Part shown: positions 8,843-18,042 of the stretch, in pieces
Layout: each line of letters opens with the position of its first letter
Position numbering within the stretch: position 1 is the stretch's first letter
DNA from: Chitinophaga filiformis
GTDB lineage: Bacteria; Bacteroidota; Bacteroidia; Chitinophagales; Chitinophagaceae
Direction of reading: 5' to 3'
Assembly (NCBI RefSeq): GCF_023100805.1
Contig: NZ_CP095855.1
Coordinates: 1,178,001 to 1,242,000 of the forward strand
DNA length: 64,000 nt
Notes under the pieces: model-generated
What the model was told of the DNA's origin: nothing
What the model saw: the letters and a program-made list of their open reading frames with translations, nothing else
The model's database searches: none
Made by a program: the position numbers and the translations under genes

Positions 8843-11379
8843 GCCTGAGAACCTACGATGAGAAACGCAATTTCAATGTCACTTCCGAGCCTAAAGGCGC
8901 GAAGAAAAAGAGTGCGGGCAAACAGCACATCTTCGTCATCCAGCGGCACCATGCTTCCCGCCTGCACTACGATTTTCGCCTGGAAGTAGATGGCGTGCTG
9001 AAAAGCTGGGCAGTACCTAAAGGCCCCTCCATGAACCCGTCCGATAAAAGACTGGCCATGCAGGTGGAAGACCACCCATACGATTATAAAGACTTTGAAG
9101 GCGTCATCCCCGAGGGAAATTACGGCGCAGGCTTCGTCTATGTATGGGATAAAGGGAATTACGAACTGCTGCATGAAGATGGAAAAGATTTCGATAAAGA
9201 AGCTAATAAAGAGATCAGGGAAGGCAATCTGAAAATACGCCTGAAGGGAAAGAAAGTGAAGGGAGAATTTGCCCTCGTCAAAATGAAGAACTCAGACGAT
9301 AATGCCTGGTTGTTGCTGAAACATAAAGACGACTACGCTGTAAAGGAAGCGTACGACAGTGAGAACTATACGCCGCAGCGTATTAAGGACAGAGGCCTGA
9401 AGGAAAAAGAAAAGATGAAGTCCACTAAAAAAAAAGTATCACCGGCAAAAGTAAAGGCAGCGCCCACTAAGAAAGAGCAGTTTACGCCCATGATGGCCAC
9501 ATTGGTGGATAAACCCTTCAGCCGGGAAGGCTGGCTGTTTGAAACCAAGTGGGATGGTTACCGGGCTATTGCTGACGTGCGTAAAGGGAAAGTGGAACTG
9601 TATTCAAGGAATCATTTGTCTTTTAATAAAGACTATTCCAAAATAGTAAGTGCGCTGGAAGACCTGTCGCACGATGTTGTACTGGATGGTGAAGTGGTGA
9701 TCCTGAAGAAAGACGGTACTTCCGACTTCCAGTCATTACAGAACTATAAGAACGACGCTTCCGGCAACCTGGTGTACGTGGTTTTTGACATGCTGCAGCT
9801 GGATGGGCAGGACCTGAAGGCCTTGCCGCTTATTCAGCGTAAAGAGCTGTTGAAGGATGTGGTTAAACAGCTCGGCAGCAAAACGGTGATCTACTCAGAG
9901 CATGTGCTGGACGATAGTGAAAAATTGTACAAAACGGCACAACAGAAAGGCTGGGAAGGTATCATTGCCAAAGAGGCTGAAAGCCTCTATGCCGAAGGCC
10001 GCAGGTCTTTGTCATGGCTGAAGATTAAGATCGTGGATGAACAGGAAGCTATCATCTGTGGATATACAGATCCGCAGGGTAGCAGAAAGAAAATAGGATC
10101 ACTGGTGCTCGGCGTTTATGATGATAACAACGAACTGAAATATGTCGGTAATTGTGGTGGCGGACTAAATGGTGCACTGATCAATGAGCTGTATGATAAG
10201 ATGCAGCCTTACCGGCAAAAGACTTCCCCGTTCAGGGAAAAGGTAAAGACGAACACGCCTGTTACCTGGATAAAACCGGAACTGGTATGCCAGGTGAAAT
10301 TCTCGTCCTGGACGAGCGACAGGCACCTGCGTCAGCCAATATTCCTGGGACTAAGAAAGGATAAACCGGCAACAGAGGTGCATAAGGAAACTGCAAAATC
10401 TACCAGGATGGCCACGAAGAAAGCCGCAGCGCAGGCTGCTCCCCCTCCCGCACGTACACATGAAAAGGAACGTGTAGTAACGCTGAATAGCAAAAAGGTT
10501 ACATTGACCAACCAGCAGAAAATATTCTGGCCGGATGAAAAGATTACGAAAGGTACGCTGCTGGACTATTATATTGAGATGGCCGATTATGTACTGCCTT
10601 TCCTGAAAGACCGGCCATTAAGCCTGCATCGTTTCCCCAATGGTATTAATGATCCCGGCTTCTATCAAAAGGATATTGATACGGCAGCGGCTCCCGACTG
10701 GCTGAAGACGGTACAGTTGCATGCGGCATCTGCCTCACGGGACGTGGATTACCTGGTATGCAACAATGCTGCTACACTGGCGTATATGGTCAACCTGGGA
10801 TGTATAGAGATCAATCCCTGGTTGTCGCGGATAAAAAATCTCGACAACCCGGATTACCTGGTATTAGACCTCGATCCTGAAAATATCGCTTTTAAACATG
10901 TGGTGGAAACGGCACAGGCTATTAAGGCCCTGCTGGATCAATTGGGGCTGACTGCATTTTGTAAAACATCAGGCGCCTCAGGCCTGCATGTTTATGTGCC
11001 GACAGGGGCTAAATACAATTATGACACCTGCCGCCTGTTTGCCGAATATGTAGCAAAGCAGGTACAGCAGGAGTTGCCAGACATCACGAGCGTGATCCGC
11101 AATAAATCGAAACGGAATAAAAAAGTGTATATAGACTATATGCAGAACAGCCGCGGGCAGACCATCGCCTCTCCATATTCCGTACGTCCGAAGCCGGGAG
11201 CTACCGTTTCCGCACCGTTGAAATGGGATGAGCTGACCGATGATCTTGCCATTGCTGATTTTCATATCGGGAACATGGCAGACAGGATCAGGGACGTGGG
11301 CGACTTATGGAAAGACATAGACAAAACAAAGAATGATCTGCGTAAAGTGATCCAGCAGATTGAGGCTGCCGCACAATGA
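8839..11379 (+). CDS. ligD: ATP-dependent DNA ligase D (phosphoesterase-ligase-polymerase)
   Basis: An 846-residue NHEJ enzyme. Residues 1-190 are the 3'-phosphoesterase module (QRHHASRLHYDFRLEVDG, VPKGPSMNP). Residues 215-510 are the ATP ligase with adenylated Lys237 in ETKWDGYR and the distal motif WLKIKIVDEQEAIICGY. Residues 550-846 are the archaeo-eukaryotic primase-type polymerase with metal-binding LVLDLDPE (Asp677 and Asp679) and SGASGLHVY (His717). The order phosphoesterase-ligase-polymerase is that of Pseudomonas LigD, not of mycobacteria. Lys/Ala/Pro-rich linkers separate the modules. The start overlaps the Ku stop by four bases, so both are made together to repair double-strand breaks. 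Confidence 0.97.
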   Translation: MSLRTYDEKRNFNVTSEPKGAKKKSAGKQHIFVIQRHHASRLHYDFRLEVDGVLKSWAVPKGPSMNPSDKRLAMQVEDHPYDYKDFEGVIPEGNYGAGFVYVWDKGNYELLHEDGKDFDKEANKEIREGNLKIRLKGKKVKGEFALVKMKNSDDNAWLLLKHKDDYAVKEAYDSENYTPQRIKDRGLKEKEKMKSTKKKVSPAKVKAAPTKKEQFTPMMATLVDKPFSREGWLFETKWDGYRAIADVRKGKVELYSRNHLSFNKDYSKIVSALEDLSHDVVLDGEVVILKKDGTSDFQSLQNYKNDASGNLVYVVFDMLQLDGQDLKALPLIQRKELLKDVVKQLGSKTVIYSEHVLDDSEKLYKTAQQKGWEGIIAKEAESLYAEGRRSLSWLKIKIVDEQEAIICGYTDPQGSRKKIGSLVLGVYDDNNELKYVGNCGGGLNGALINELYDKMQPYRQKTSPFREKVKTNTPVTWIKPELVCQVKFSSWTSDRHLRQPIFLGLRKDKPATEVHKETAKSTRMATKKAAAQAAPPPARTHEKERVVTLNSKKVTLTNQQKIFWPDEKITKGTLLDYYIEMADYVLPFLKDRPLSLHRFPNGINDPGFYQKDIDTAAAPDWLKTVQLHAASASRDVDYLVCNNAATLAYMVNLGCIEINPWLSRIKNLDNPDYLVLDLDPENIAFKHVVETAQAIKALLDQLGLTAFCKTSGASGLHVYVPTGAKYNYDTCRLFAEYVAKQVQQELPDITSVIRNKSKRNKKVYIDYMQNSRGQTIASPYSVRPKPGATVSAPLKWDELTDDLAIADFHIGNMADRIRDVGDLWKDIDKTKNDLRKVIQQIEAAAQ

Positions 11380-11406
11380 TTTTCTCACCTTTAAAACGGA
11401 ACCGTT

Positions 11407-11844
11407 ATGCAAACAGCAAATCATCGTCACCATGTTAACCTGGGCCCTGTTTATGGAATCATTATAGCAGTTGTATCCATTGTATTCACTGTTATCTTTT
11501 ATTTCACGAACATGGCAGGCGCCTTATGGACAGGATATTTTGGGAATCTGCTGATGTTCCTGGGAGTATTATTCTCCGTTATTCATTACAATAGCCAGCA
11601 TCATGAAAGAACATCTGCTATGGCATTATTTGCTATGGGATTCAGGACAACGCTCTGGGCGGTGCTTATCGTTACCCTGTTTACAATAGCGCTGCACTTC
11701 ATTTCCGGATCGCAGACGGAAGATAATTTCTGGATCTACCTGTTCGGTAATGTATTTTTCACGAATGGTATTGTCGGCTTGCTGGCAGCTGTCCTGGCTG
11801 CAATGGTCTTCAAAAGGAACCAGACAACGACCAGGCCCAAATAA
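11407..11844 (+). CDS. Four-helix integral membrane protein (DUF4199-like)
   Basis: A 145-residue protein with four hydrophobic helices at about 14-33, 43-62, 75-97 and 113-135 and short polar loops. The helix pattern and size resemble the DUF4199 family of Bacteroidota membrane proteins; I cannot confirm this by eye and no function is known. It starts 27 bases after ligD and may be in the same transcript, but the sequence gives no link to DNA repair. It converges on the chromate transporter with a gap of only four bases. Confidence 0.7.
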   Translation: MQTANHRHHVNLGPVYGIIIAVVSIVFTVIFYFTNMAGALWTGYFGNLLMFLGVLFSVIHYNSQHHERTSAMALFAMGFRTTLWAVLIVTLFTIALHFISGSQTEDNFWIYLFGNVFFTNGIVGLLAAVLAAMVFKRNQTTTRPK

Positions 11845-11848
11845 GACG

Positions 11849-13075
11849 TTACATCAGCCAGCCTAAGAGCAGGCAGGCAAGTACAATAAAAGGGGATGGT
11901 ATACGTGATGTGCAGAGTATTACGAGCGTTGCGATGGTAATGGTAACGTTATACCAGGTAAGTGGGATGGCCAGGAACAGGATGATCGTGGCCGCCCACA
12001 TGATCCCTACTACAGTGGCATTAATACCTTCCAGTGCCCGGTAGATGACCACGTATTTCTTCAGGTTGTGCCAGATGGGGAAAAAGAAAAGCACCAGCAG
12101 CAGGCTGGGTAGAAAAATGGCAACAGGCGCCAGCATACATCCCAGCAACTGATAACCCGGCCCCAGGTTGCGCATTACCATGCCACCCACATATGCGGTA
12201 ATAGAAAAAGTAGGACCAGGTAAAGCCCGCATGATACCCGCTCCCGTCAGTAGCTCTTCCGCATTCATAAAGCGTGTATTGGAACGCGATACATATTGTT
12301 CCAGCATCATCGCTATCAGGATATCTCCTCCGCCAAACACCAAGCTGCCGAAACGGTAAAAGTTCTCAAACAGGTTGAAGGGGCGGCGTGTGATCCAGTC
12401 GTGCGTACGCGCCAGCTCGGAAAAGAAACCCGCCAGGATGAACAGCAGGGCAAACAGCCAGATGTTCGTCCATTGTATCTTTTTAGGCTTATCTTGAATG
12501 TCGGGAATACGCTTATTGCTGAAATTCGATACGATCCCTCCCAGGATGATCAATAGGGGAAAGGTCCACGGAGACTTGAAAAAGTAAGCCGTCAGCAGGG
12601 ACACCGCCATAATGATGGCAGTAGCCAGGCTGCGAATGCTGATCTTAAATGCCCGCAAACTGCCATATATCAGAAAACCAACGGCCATTGGCTGTACGTA
12701 CTTAAATATATCGGTGTTCAGGGCTTTTTGATCAAAATATTGCAACAGGAAGCTGAGCGATCCCATTAAGAGGCAGGCGGGAGCTATCCAGATAAGGAGT
12801 GTGGCCACGGCCAGTGTTACACCGCCCCGCTTGTAGCCAATGAGTGTCAGCGTCTGTGAGGAAGACGCGCCGGGTAAAAGCTGGCAGAAAGCGTTATATT
12901 CCATCAGCTCCTGCTCGGTAATATCCCTTCTCTGGTGTACGAATGTTTTCAACATCATGGCCAGGTGACCCTGGGGTCCCCCATACGCGGTGATGCTGTG
13001 CATAAAAACAGCCCGTAAGAAAGGAATGTGACGAAGAAACACTTTATGACAATTAAACGGCTGCCCGAATTTCAA
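11849..13075 (-). CDS. chrA: Chromate efflux transporter family protein (two-domain ChrA)
   Basis: A 408-residue, about ten-helix inner-membrane protein built from two homologous halves. The first half has [18 protein letters not shown] and [16 protein letters not shown]; the second repeats the pattern with [16 protein letters not shown] and [14 protein letters not shown]. The duplicated FGG/G-hydrophobic and PGP motifs define the CHR family, whose tested members export chromate. Substrate in this organism is not shown by the sequence. It stands alone; no ChrB-type regulator is adjacent. Confidence 0.9.
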   Translation of the reverse strand: MKFGQPFNCHKVFLRHIPFLRAVFMHSITAYGGPQGHLAMMLKTFVHQRRDITEQELMEYNAFCQLLPGASSSQTLTLIGYKRGGVTLAVATLLIWIAPACLLMGSLSFLLQYFDQKALNTDIFKYVQPMAVGFLIYGSLRAFKISIRSLATAIIMAVSLLTAYFFKSPWTFPLLIILGGIVSNFSNKRIPDIQDKPKKIQWTNIWLFALLFILAGFFSELARTHDWITRRPFNLFENFYRFGSLVFGGGDILIAMMLEQYVSRSNTRFMNAEELLTGAGIMRALPGPTFSITAYVGGMVMRNLGPGYQLLGCMLAPVAIFLPSLLLVLFFFPIWHNLKKYVVIYRALEGINATVVGIMWAATIILFLAIPLTWYNVTITIATLVILCTSRIPSPFIVLACLLLGWLM

Positions 13076-13257
13076 TAAATTCCTGACAATATCAAACAGG
13101 AAAACGACAAACCATTGATTTTCTTCTGTTAAGCCGAAAGCGTACAGGCATAATCCTTGTTGTAAATAAACAATACTTTCAGGTCAATCAATATTCCCAC
13201 CCTAGTATGATAGCCTTTAAGGAGTTGGTATTGAATGGTTTAATAACACAATAGTTT

Positions 13258-14298
13258 ATGAGAAGATTCCTCATTCTCCTATGCATAACAATTTCATTCG
13301 GCGCACATGCACAATTGTCTTACTACAACAGTGATGCTTATTGGGGCAACTTTTGCCTGCAGACCGATTGTATAAAGCCAGCCTTGACAGACACCTGTCT
13401 CGTATTTGTGACTAACAGGCACTTCTACAAGGATAGTTTACGCTTTGTGGATGAATTTGTAGATACGGCAGGGCTAAAATACTTTGTACTGCAAAAGCAG
13501 GCTGACAAATGGAATGTGTTCCAGGTACGAACCCTGGCAGACGCTATGCAGCTGATGCCCGAAAAGCGGGATATAGTCGTATATGCGGAAGGGATGGGAA
13601 AGATCTTCACGTCTAATGTGGAACGGGCTTTATTAATGCGTTCACAGTACAACGTGAATGTGGTGATGTTTGACTATGCCAGCATTAATACCACTTATAA
13701 GCCTTCCAGGAACTTCAGGTTTGCCCGTACCAATGCCCGCCTGTCGGCCCCGCAATATTTCCGGCTGCTGCAGCTCATCCAGCAGGCCCGCCGGGACAGG
13801 CAAGATTGGGTGGAACACATAAAAGTCTCTACATTCTGTCACAGCATGGGAAACATCATTTTCATGGAAATGATGAAACACCAGCCTTATGATCAGTTGA
13901 ACAAAGAGCCTTTTATCGACAATGTGGTGCTGAATGCCGCGTGCGTGCCCTCAAAAGGGCACAAGGAGTGGGTAGAGCGTATCCGCTTTGCGAATAAGAT
14001 CTATATCAACTACAACAGGTCCGACTGGCAGCTGAAGGGGGCTCACCTGCTTACCCTGGCGCCACAGCTGGGAGAGAAGGTAAAACGCCCCCGGGCTATG
14101 AATGCGAGTTATGTCAATTTTCGTGAGCAGGTAGGCGGGCAGCATAGTTACTTCCTGAACTTCCCGCAAAATGAATATCGTATGACGCAGGAAATGAAGG
14201 ATTATTTTACGCAATTGTTCAGTGGTAATAATGCCGTACTGGAAGAAGAAAAGACCCTGGCTAAAAAACAGCCGGGAGTGCAGGAAAGCGTGAATTAA
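13258..14298 (+). CDS. Secreted alpha/beta-hydrolase-like protein
   Basis: A 346-residue protein with a clear signal peptide (MRRFLILLCITISFGAHA, cleavage likely after AHA). The fold resembles the DUF900-type alpha/beta hydrolases: FVTNRHFYKD early, a strand VVMFDYAS, the nucleophile elbow FCHSMGN (Ser in place of the GxSxG centre), strand NVVLNAACVP and a possible catalytic His in GGQHSYFLN. The elbow is CHSMG, not a perfect GxSxG. Substrate is unknown. It is a single gene with its own terminator. Confidence 0.65.
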   Translation: MRRFLILLCITISFGAHAQLSYYNSDAYWGNFCLQTDCIKPALTDTCLVFVTNRHFYKDSLRFVDEFVDTAGLKYFVLQKQADKWNVFQVRTLADAMQLMPEKRDIVVYAEGMGKIFTSNVERALLMRSQYNVNVVMFDYASINTTYKPSRNFRFARTNARLSAPQYFRLLQLIQQARRDRQDWVEHIKVSTFCHSMGNIIFMEMMKHQPYDQLNKEPFIDNVVLNAACVPSKGHKEWVERIRFANKIYINYNRSDWQLKGAHLLTLAPQLGEKVKRPRAMNASYVNFREQVGGQHSYFLNFPQNEYRMTQEMKDYFTQLFSGNNAVLEEEKTLAKKQPGVQESVN

Positions 14299-14323
14299 AA
14301 AGATAGGATGTATATGAGTATAA

Positions 14324-14365
14324 ACAGGGCTGAAAAAAGCAGATGATCTGTCTTTTCAGCCCTGT
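14324..14365. terminator. Bidirectional terminator between convergent genes
   Basis: ACAGGGCTGAAAA (14324-14336) pairs perfectly with TTTTCAGCCCTGT (14353-14365). The A-tract/T-tract stem serves both strands, ending the hydrolase gene and the oxygenase gene. Confidence 0.85.
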
Positions 14366-14384
14366 TGCTATTTTTGAGCGCCTA

Positions 14385-15341
14385 TTATTTCTTCAGGCCT
14401 ATCTCTCTCAGTCTTTCATCCAGGTATTCACCGGCCGTGATCGGTTCGTATGCCAGCGGATTATCTTCCGTTACACAGCTTTCCAGTGCGTTCAGCGGCA
14501 TCTCTGATTTAGGATGCAGGAAGAATGGAATAGAGAAGCGGCTCGTATGCCACATGTCGCGCGGTGGGTTCACTACACGGTGTGTGGTCGATTTCAGGCG
14601 ATTGTTGGTCAGTCTTTGCAGCATATCGCCTACATTCACAACGATCTGCTCGGGCAATGACGTGACAGGTACCCAGTTGTCCTGTTTATCCAGTATCTGC
14701 AAACCGTCAGCAGAAGCGCCCACCAGCAGGGTGATAAGGTTAATATCCTCATGTTGCTCCGCACGGATAGCAGAAGCAGGTTCCTGCGTGATAGGAGGGT
14801 AGTGAATGGCCCTCAGTATGGAGTTGCCATTGTGTATATACTCGTCAAAATAATGCTCATCCAGTCCCAGGTAGAGCGCGATCGCCTGTAGCAGTGCTTT
14901 ACCGGATTTTTCGAAGGCACGGTACGCATCGTAAAAGGTCGGTGAAAAAGCCGGAATCTCTTTTACGGCTACATTTGGCGGATACTCGTTGCTGATCGGA
15001 TCTTCATCTTCAACAGTTTGTCCGAACTGGAAGAATTCTTTCAGATCAGGGGCATCATATCCTTTCGCATGTTCTTTACCGAAAGATGTATATCCGCGCT
15101 GGCCGGCCAGTTCCGGGATCTCATAGGAACGCTTGATATCTGCCGGTAATGTGAAGAACAGTTGTACGTATTTGTACAGTTTTGCGATAAGGTCGTCGGA
15201 AATACCGTGATTTTTTACCGCCACAAAACCTACTTCTTCGTAAGCTTTACCAAGCTGCTCCACAAAAGCGGCTTTACTGGCAGCGTCGCCCGAAGTAAAG
15301 GCGGCGAGGTCCACAACTGGAATGGATTGAGTTAGTGCCAT
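14385..15341 (-). CDS. 2-oxoglutarate/Fe(II)-dependent oxygenase, isopenicillin-N-synthase family
   Basis: A 318-residue soluble enzyme. The N-terminal DIOX_N region starts IPVVDLAAF and contains GFVAVKNHGI. The catalytic jelly roll has the iron ligands His and Asp in EQHEDINLITLL and His in STTHRVVNPP, and the 2OG-binding RxS in SRFSIPFF. These residues are all present, so it should be active. Family members hydroxylate or desaturate small molecules; bacterial housekeeping members are mostly uncharacterised and no biosynthetic cluster surrounds it. It is 29 bases upstream of no partner gene on its own strand apart from exbD, which lies on the same strand before it and could be co-transcribed. 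Confidence 0.88.
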   Translation of the reverse strand: MALTQSIPVVDLAAFTSGDAASKAAFVEQLGKAYEEVGFVAVKNHGISDDLIAKLYKYVQLFFTLPADIKRSYEIPELAGQRGYTSFGKEHAKGYDAPDLKEFFQFGQTVEDEDPISNEYPPNVAVKEIPAFSPTFYDAYRAFEKSGKALLQAIALYLGLDEHYFDEYIHNGNSILRAIHYPPITQEPASAIRAEQHEDINLITLLVGASADGLQILDKQDNWVPVTSLPEQIVVNVGDMLQRLTNNRLKSTTHRVVNPPRDMWHTSRFSIPFFLHPKSEMPLNALESCVTEDNPLAYEPITAGEYLDERLREIGLKK

Positions 15342-15370
15342 AGTAATGAGTTTTACCTTACTAAGTTAAC

Positions 15371-15901
15371 TCATTTTAAGTAAGCTGCGTCTTCAGGGGT
15401 GATGTCTACCATGGCATATCTTTCCACATGATTGATCAGCATCTCATCCATGATGTCCACCACGTTTTTATAATTGGCAGATTTATCTGCTTTGATCAGG
15501 ACCATCAGGCCATCTTCCCCATGTTGTTTGTTGACGCGCTCACGTTTATCTATAATGACGTCACGTATACCCCTGTTGTTGGCAAAGGATGAACGCTTCA
15601 CCACCGGAGGATGCAGCGGATCATTACCTATACCTTCGTAGTAACTGACACTGTTGTTAGCTCCCAGGAGGATGGTGAGAGATTTACTTTCAGGCAGCGC
15701 CTGTGGGTGTTCCTTATCGTCTGCAGGCATCTTCAGGTCCATTGTCTGAGGTTGTGTCAACACAGTGGTGAGCATGAAAAACGTAATGAGCAGGAAGCCC
15801 AGGTCTACCATAGGTGTCATATCTACACGGGTACTTAATTTCCTGGAACGGGTTCCTCTTTTGTGGCCGCGATCAGAGCTGCCGGTATTTATTTCAGCCA
15901 T
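15371..15901 (-). CDS. exbD: ExbD/TolR-type biopolymer transport protein
   Basis: From the ATG at 15901 the protein is 176 residues: a basic cytoplasmic N-terminus (RGHKRGTRSRKLSTRVDMTPMVD), one membrane helix (LGFLLITFFMLTTVL) with the conserved proton-path Asp in TPMVDLGF, and a periplasmic domain ending IKADKSANYKNVVDIMDEM. An in-frame ATG at 15982 would add 27 unlikely residues and is rejected. ExbD works with ExbB to energise TonB or a TolA-like protein; no exbB is in the window, so it is an isolated or second-copy ExbD. A LacI-type palindrome lies just upstream. Confidence 0.9.
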   Translation of the reverse strand: MAEINTGSSDRGHKRGTRSRKLSTRVDMTPMVDLGFLLITFFMLTTVLTQPQTMDLKMPADDKEHPQALPESKSLTILLGANNSVSYYEGIGNDPLHPPVVKRSSFANNRGIRDVIIDKRERVNKQHGEDGLMVLIKADKSANYKNVVDIMDEMLINHVERYAMVDITPEDAAYLK

Positions 15902-15936
15902 TGTGAATAGGTTTTGCGGGTATAAGAATATATGAC

Positions 15937-15950
15937 TGAAAGCGCTTTCA
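15937..15950. promoter_or_regulatory. Perfect 14-bp palindrome of LacI/cre type upstream of exbD
   Basis: TGAAAGCGCTTTCA is perfectly symmetric and centred on CG, the layout of LacI-family operators (it also fits the Bacillus cre consensus). It lies 36-49 bp upstream of the exbD start. A LacI-family repressor or activator binding here is inference. Confidence 0.45.
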
Positions 15951-16036
15951 TAGATATAGATGCGGAGGAGGAGAATTTCCATAAAGGATATTTTGTCGCA
16001 TTGGGACTATATCATCGTTTTAATAGCATACACAAT

Positions 16037-16278
16037 CAACAAAACACAATAGGACTCCGTCAGGCTCCCTATGTTTGTAACCCCGGGTGCAACGCACCCG
16101 GGGCACGTAATATTCACCACGGCATGTGATAATCCCCCGGAAACGCATGACAATCCTGACAATATGCGATATTCGGTGATGGCATCCTCCATAACCAACA
16201 AAACATAATAGGACTCCGTCAGGAGTCCCTGTGTTTGTAGCCCCGGGTGCAACGCGCCCGGGGGCACGTGATATTCAC
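16037..16278. repeat. Two copies of a REP-like double-hairpin unit
   Basis: Copy A 16037-16117 and copy B 16196-16278 are about 80 bp each and nearly identical. In copy B, GGACTC-cgtcag-GAGTCC (16211-16228) forms one hairpin and CCCCGGGTGC-aac-GCGCCCGGGG (16241-16263) a second. In copy A the first hairpin is broken by a small deletion (16064-16068), while the second (16081-16103) is a perfect 10-bp stem. Two hairpins joined by a TGTTTGTAG linker is the layout of REP/BIME elements mobilised by IS200-like transposases; no such transposase is in the window. Confidence 0.7.
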
Positions 16279-16524
16279 GACGGCGCGTGATATCCACAAC
16301 GGCACGCGATAATCCCCGGGAACATATGATATTCCCGGCACATGATATCCACAACGACACGCGATAATCCCCGGAAGCACATAATATTCCCCGACATGCA
16401 ATATTCACGACGGCATGTGATAATCCCCTGCAAACACATGATATCTCCAACATACGATCGGATAACACGCGATGCCGCCGGGAACATATAATATTCCGAC
16501 GATGACACCCAATATTTCCCTCAA
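16104..16524. repeat. Degenerate 19-bp tandem repeat array
   Basis: About 15-18 units of a 15-21 bp (mostly 19 bp) motif close to CAYGYGATATTCCCGACGG. Clear units start at 16104, 16123, 16265, 16284, 16303, 16339, 16358, 16395 and 16414. Three-unit groups recur (a CACAACG unit followed by CACGCGATAATCCCC at 16284-16321 and 16339-16376), so the array grew by duplication of several units at a time. It starts directly at the right edge of each REP-like hairpin. A 173-codon open frame crosses it on the minus strand but reads only as a repeat. Confidence 0.75.
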
Positions 16525-16534
16525 CCACATACCC

Positions 16535-16569
16535 TAAAAAAAAAAACGCCGTCCCTGTCGAGACGGCGT
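16535..16569 (-). terminator. Rho-independent terminator of asnS
   Basis: GACGGCGT/ACGCCGTC (16546-16553 with 16562-16569) is followed on the minus strand by a run of about 12 T. It lies 34 bases beyond the asnS stop. Confidence 0.9.
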
Positions 16570-16602
16570 ATTATATCATGACGCAATAAGTTCAGAATTC
16601 CT

Positions 16603-18042
16603 TTAGAATTCAGCGCTCTTAGGTGTTCTTGGGAATGGAATGACGTCCCTGATATTACCCATGCCGGTTACGAACAGCACAAGCCTTTCGAAACCAAGGC
16701 CGAAACCTGCATGTGGCGCAGTTCCGAAACGGCGGGTATCGAGGTACCAGCTCATTTCTTCAACGGGCAGATGCATTTCCTGCATGCGGGTAACGAGTTT
16801 ATCGTAGTTCTCTTCACGCTGTGAGCCACCTACTATCTCACCGATGCCAGGGAAGAGGATATCCATTGCCCTTACAGTTTTGCCATCTTCATTCTGCTTC
16901 ATGTAGAAGGCTTTGATAGCCTTTGGATAATCCGTCAGGATCACTGGTTTCTTGAAGTGTTTCTCTACGAGGTAACGTTCGTGCTCGCTCTGGAGGTCAG
17001 CGCCCCAGTCTTCTATCAGGTAGTTGAATTTCTTGGTTTTGTTAGGTTTGCTGTTCTTCAGGATGTCGATGGCCTCGGTATAGGTAATGCGTACGAACTC
17101 GTTGTTCAGTACGAATTCCAGCTTTTCGATCAGTCCCATGTCACTGCGTTCCTGCTGTGGCTTCTGTTTTTCTTCGTCTGCCAGGCGTTGAGCCAGGAAT
17201 TCCAGGTCTTCCCTGTTGTTTTCCAGCGCATAGCCTATCACATATTTAATGAATGCCTCTGCCAGGTTCATGTTGTCTTCCAGGTCATAGAACGCCATTT
17301 CCGGCTCTATCATCCAGAATTCCGCCAGGTGACGGGCGGTGTTGGAGTTCTCTGCACGGAAGGTAGGGCCGAAGGTGTAAATATCCCCGAAGGCCATGGC
17401 ACCGAGTTCTCCTTCCAGCTGACCGGATACGGTCAGGTTGGTGGCACGGCCAAAGAAGTCTTCTTTATAGTCAATTTCGCCGCTTTCTGTCAGTGGCGGA
17501 TTTTTAAGATCGAAGGAAGTGACATGGAACATTTCTCCCGCACCTTCTGCGTCAGAAGCCGTGATGATAGGCGTATGCAGGTATACGAAGCCCTTTTCGT
17601 TGAAGAACTTATGTACTGCAAATGCCAGGGAATGACGGAGACGGAAGATGGCGCCGAAAGTATTGGTACGGAAACGGAGATGCGCTATTTCCCGCAGGTA
17701 TTCCAGGCTGGGGCGGTTTTTCAGCTGCAGCGGATATTTTTCCGGATCACAGTCGCCCAGTATTTCCAGTTCTATTGCCTTTACTTCCACACGCTGACCC
17801 TTGCCCAGGGAAGGGATCACCTGTCCGGACACGCTGATAGCAGCCCCGGTGGTCAGACGTTTTAATAATTCAGGTGTAACAGATTCCATATCCAGTACTA
17901 CCTGGATATTATTATTGGTAGAGCCATCATTCAACGCTATGAACTGATTGTTACGGAAAGACCGTATCCAACCTTTTACCACAACAGGATAATCTGTTTT
18001 TTCGTCCTGCAGTATCTGCTTGACTTTCACTCTTTGGCTCAT
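16603..18042 (-). CDS. asnS: Asparaginyl-tRNA synthetase
   Basis: A 479-residue class II aminoacyl-tRNA synthetase that charges tRNA-Asn. The N-terminal OB-fold anticodon-binding domain covers residues 1-110 ([21 protein letters not shown]). Class II motif 2 is seen in [22 protein letters not shown] and motif 3 in [25 protein letters not shown] (key part GLGFERLV). FRAENS and the DVIPFPRTP ending separate it from AspRS. The ATG at 18042 ([11 protein letters not shown]) is chosen; an in-frame ATG at 18093 adds 17 residues absent from the family. It is a single gene with a strong terminator. Confidence 0.97.
   Translation of the reverse strand: MSQRVKVKQILQDEKTDYPVVVKGWIRSFRNNQFIALNDGSTNNNIQVVLDMESVTPELLKRLTTGAAISVSGQVIPSLGKGQRVEVKAIELEILGDCDPEKYPLQLKNRPSLEYLREIAHLRFRTNTFGAIFRLRHSLAFAVHKFFNEKGFVYLHTPIITASDAEGAGEMFHVTSFDLKNPPLTESGEIDYKEDFFGRATNLTVSGQLEGELGAMAFGDIYTFGPTFRAENSNTARHLAEFWMIEPEMAFYDLEDNMNLAEAFIKYVIGYALENNREDLEFLAQRLADEEKQKPQQERSDMGLIEKLEFVLNNEFVRITYTEAIDILKNSKPNKTKKFNYLIEDWGADLQSEHERYLVEKHFKKPVILTDYPKAIKAFYMKQNEDGKTVRAMDILFPGIGEIVGGSQREENYDKLVTRMQEMHLPVEEMSWYLDTRRFGTAPHAGFGLGFERLVLFVTGMGNIRDVIPFPRTPKSAEF

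Noticed and set aside
8674..9174. 166-codon minus-strand frame
   Set aside because: Antisense to the ku/ligD junction; both are clear genes.
16104..16524. CRISPR array
   Set aside because: Units are degenerate and contiguous with no unique spacers of constant length and no cas genes.
16007..16528. 173-codon open frame on the minus strand
   Set aside because: It runs through the 19-bp array and translates as a degenerate repeat (YHVPGI, RAVVNI and variants); the frame is open only because the repeat lacks stops in it.
16957..17865. 302-codon plus-strand frame
   Set aside because: Entirely antisense to asnS, whose motifs are unambiguous.
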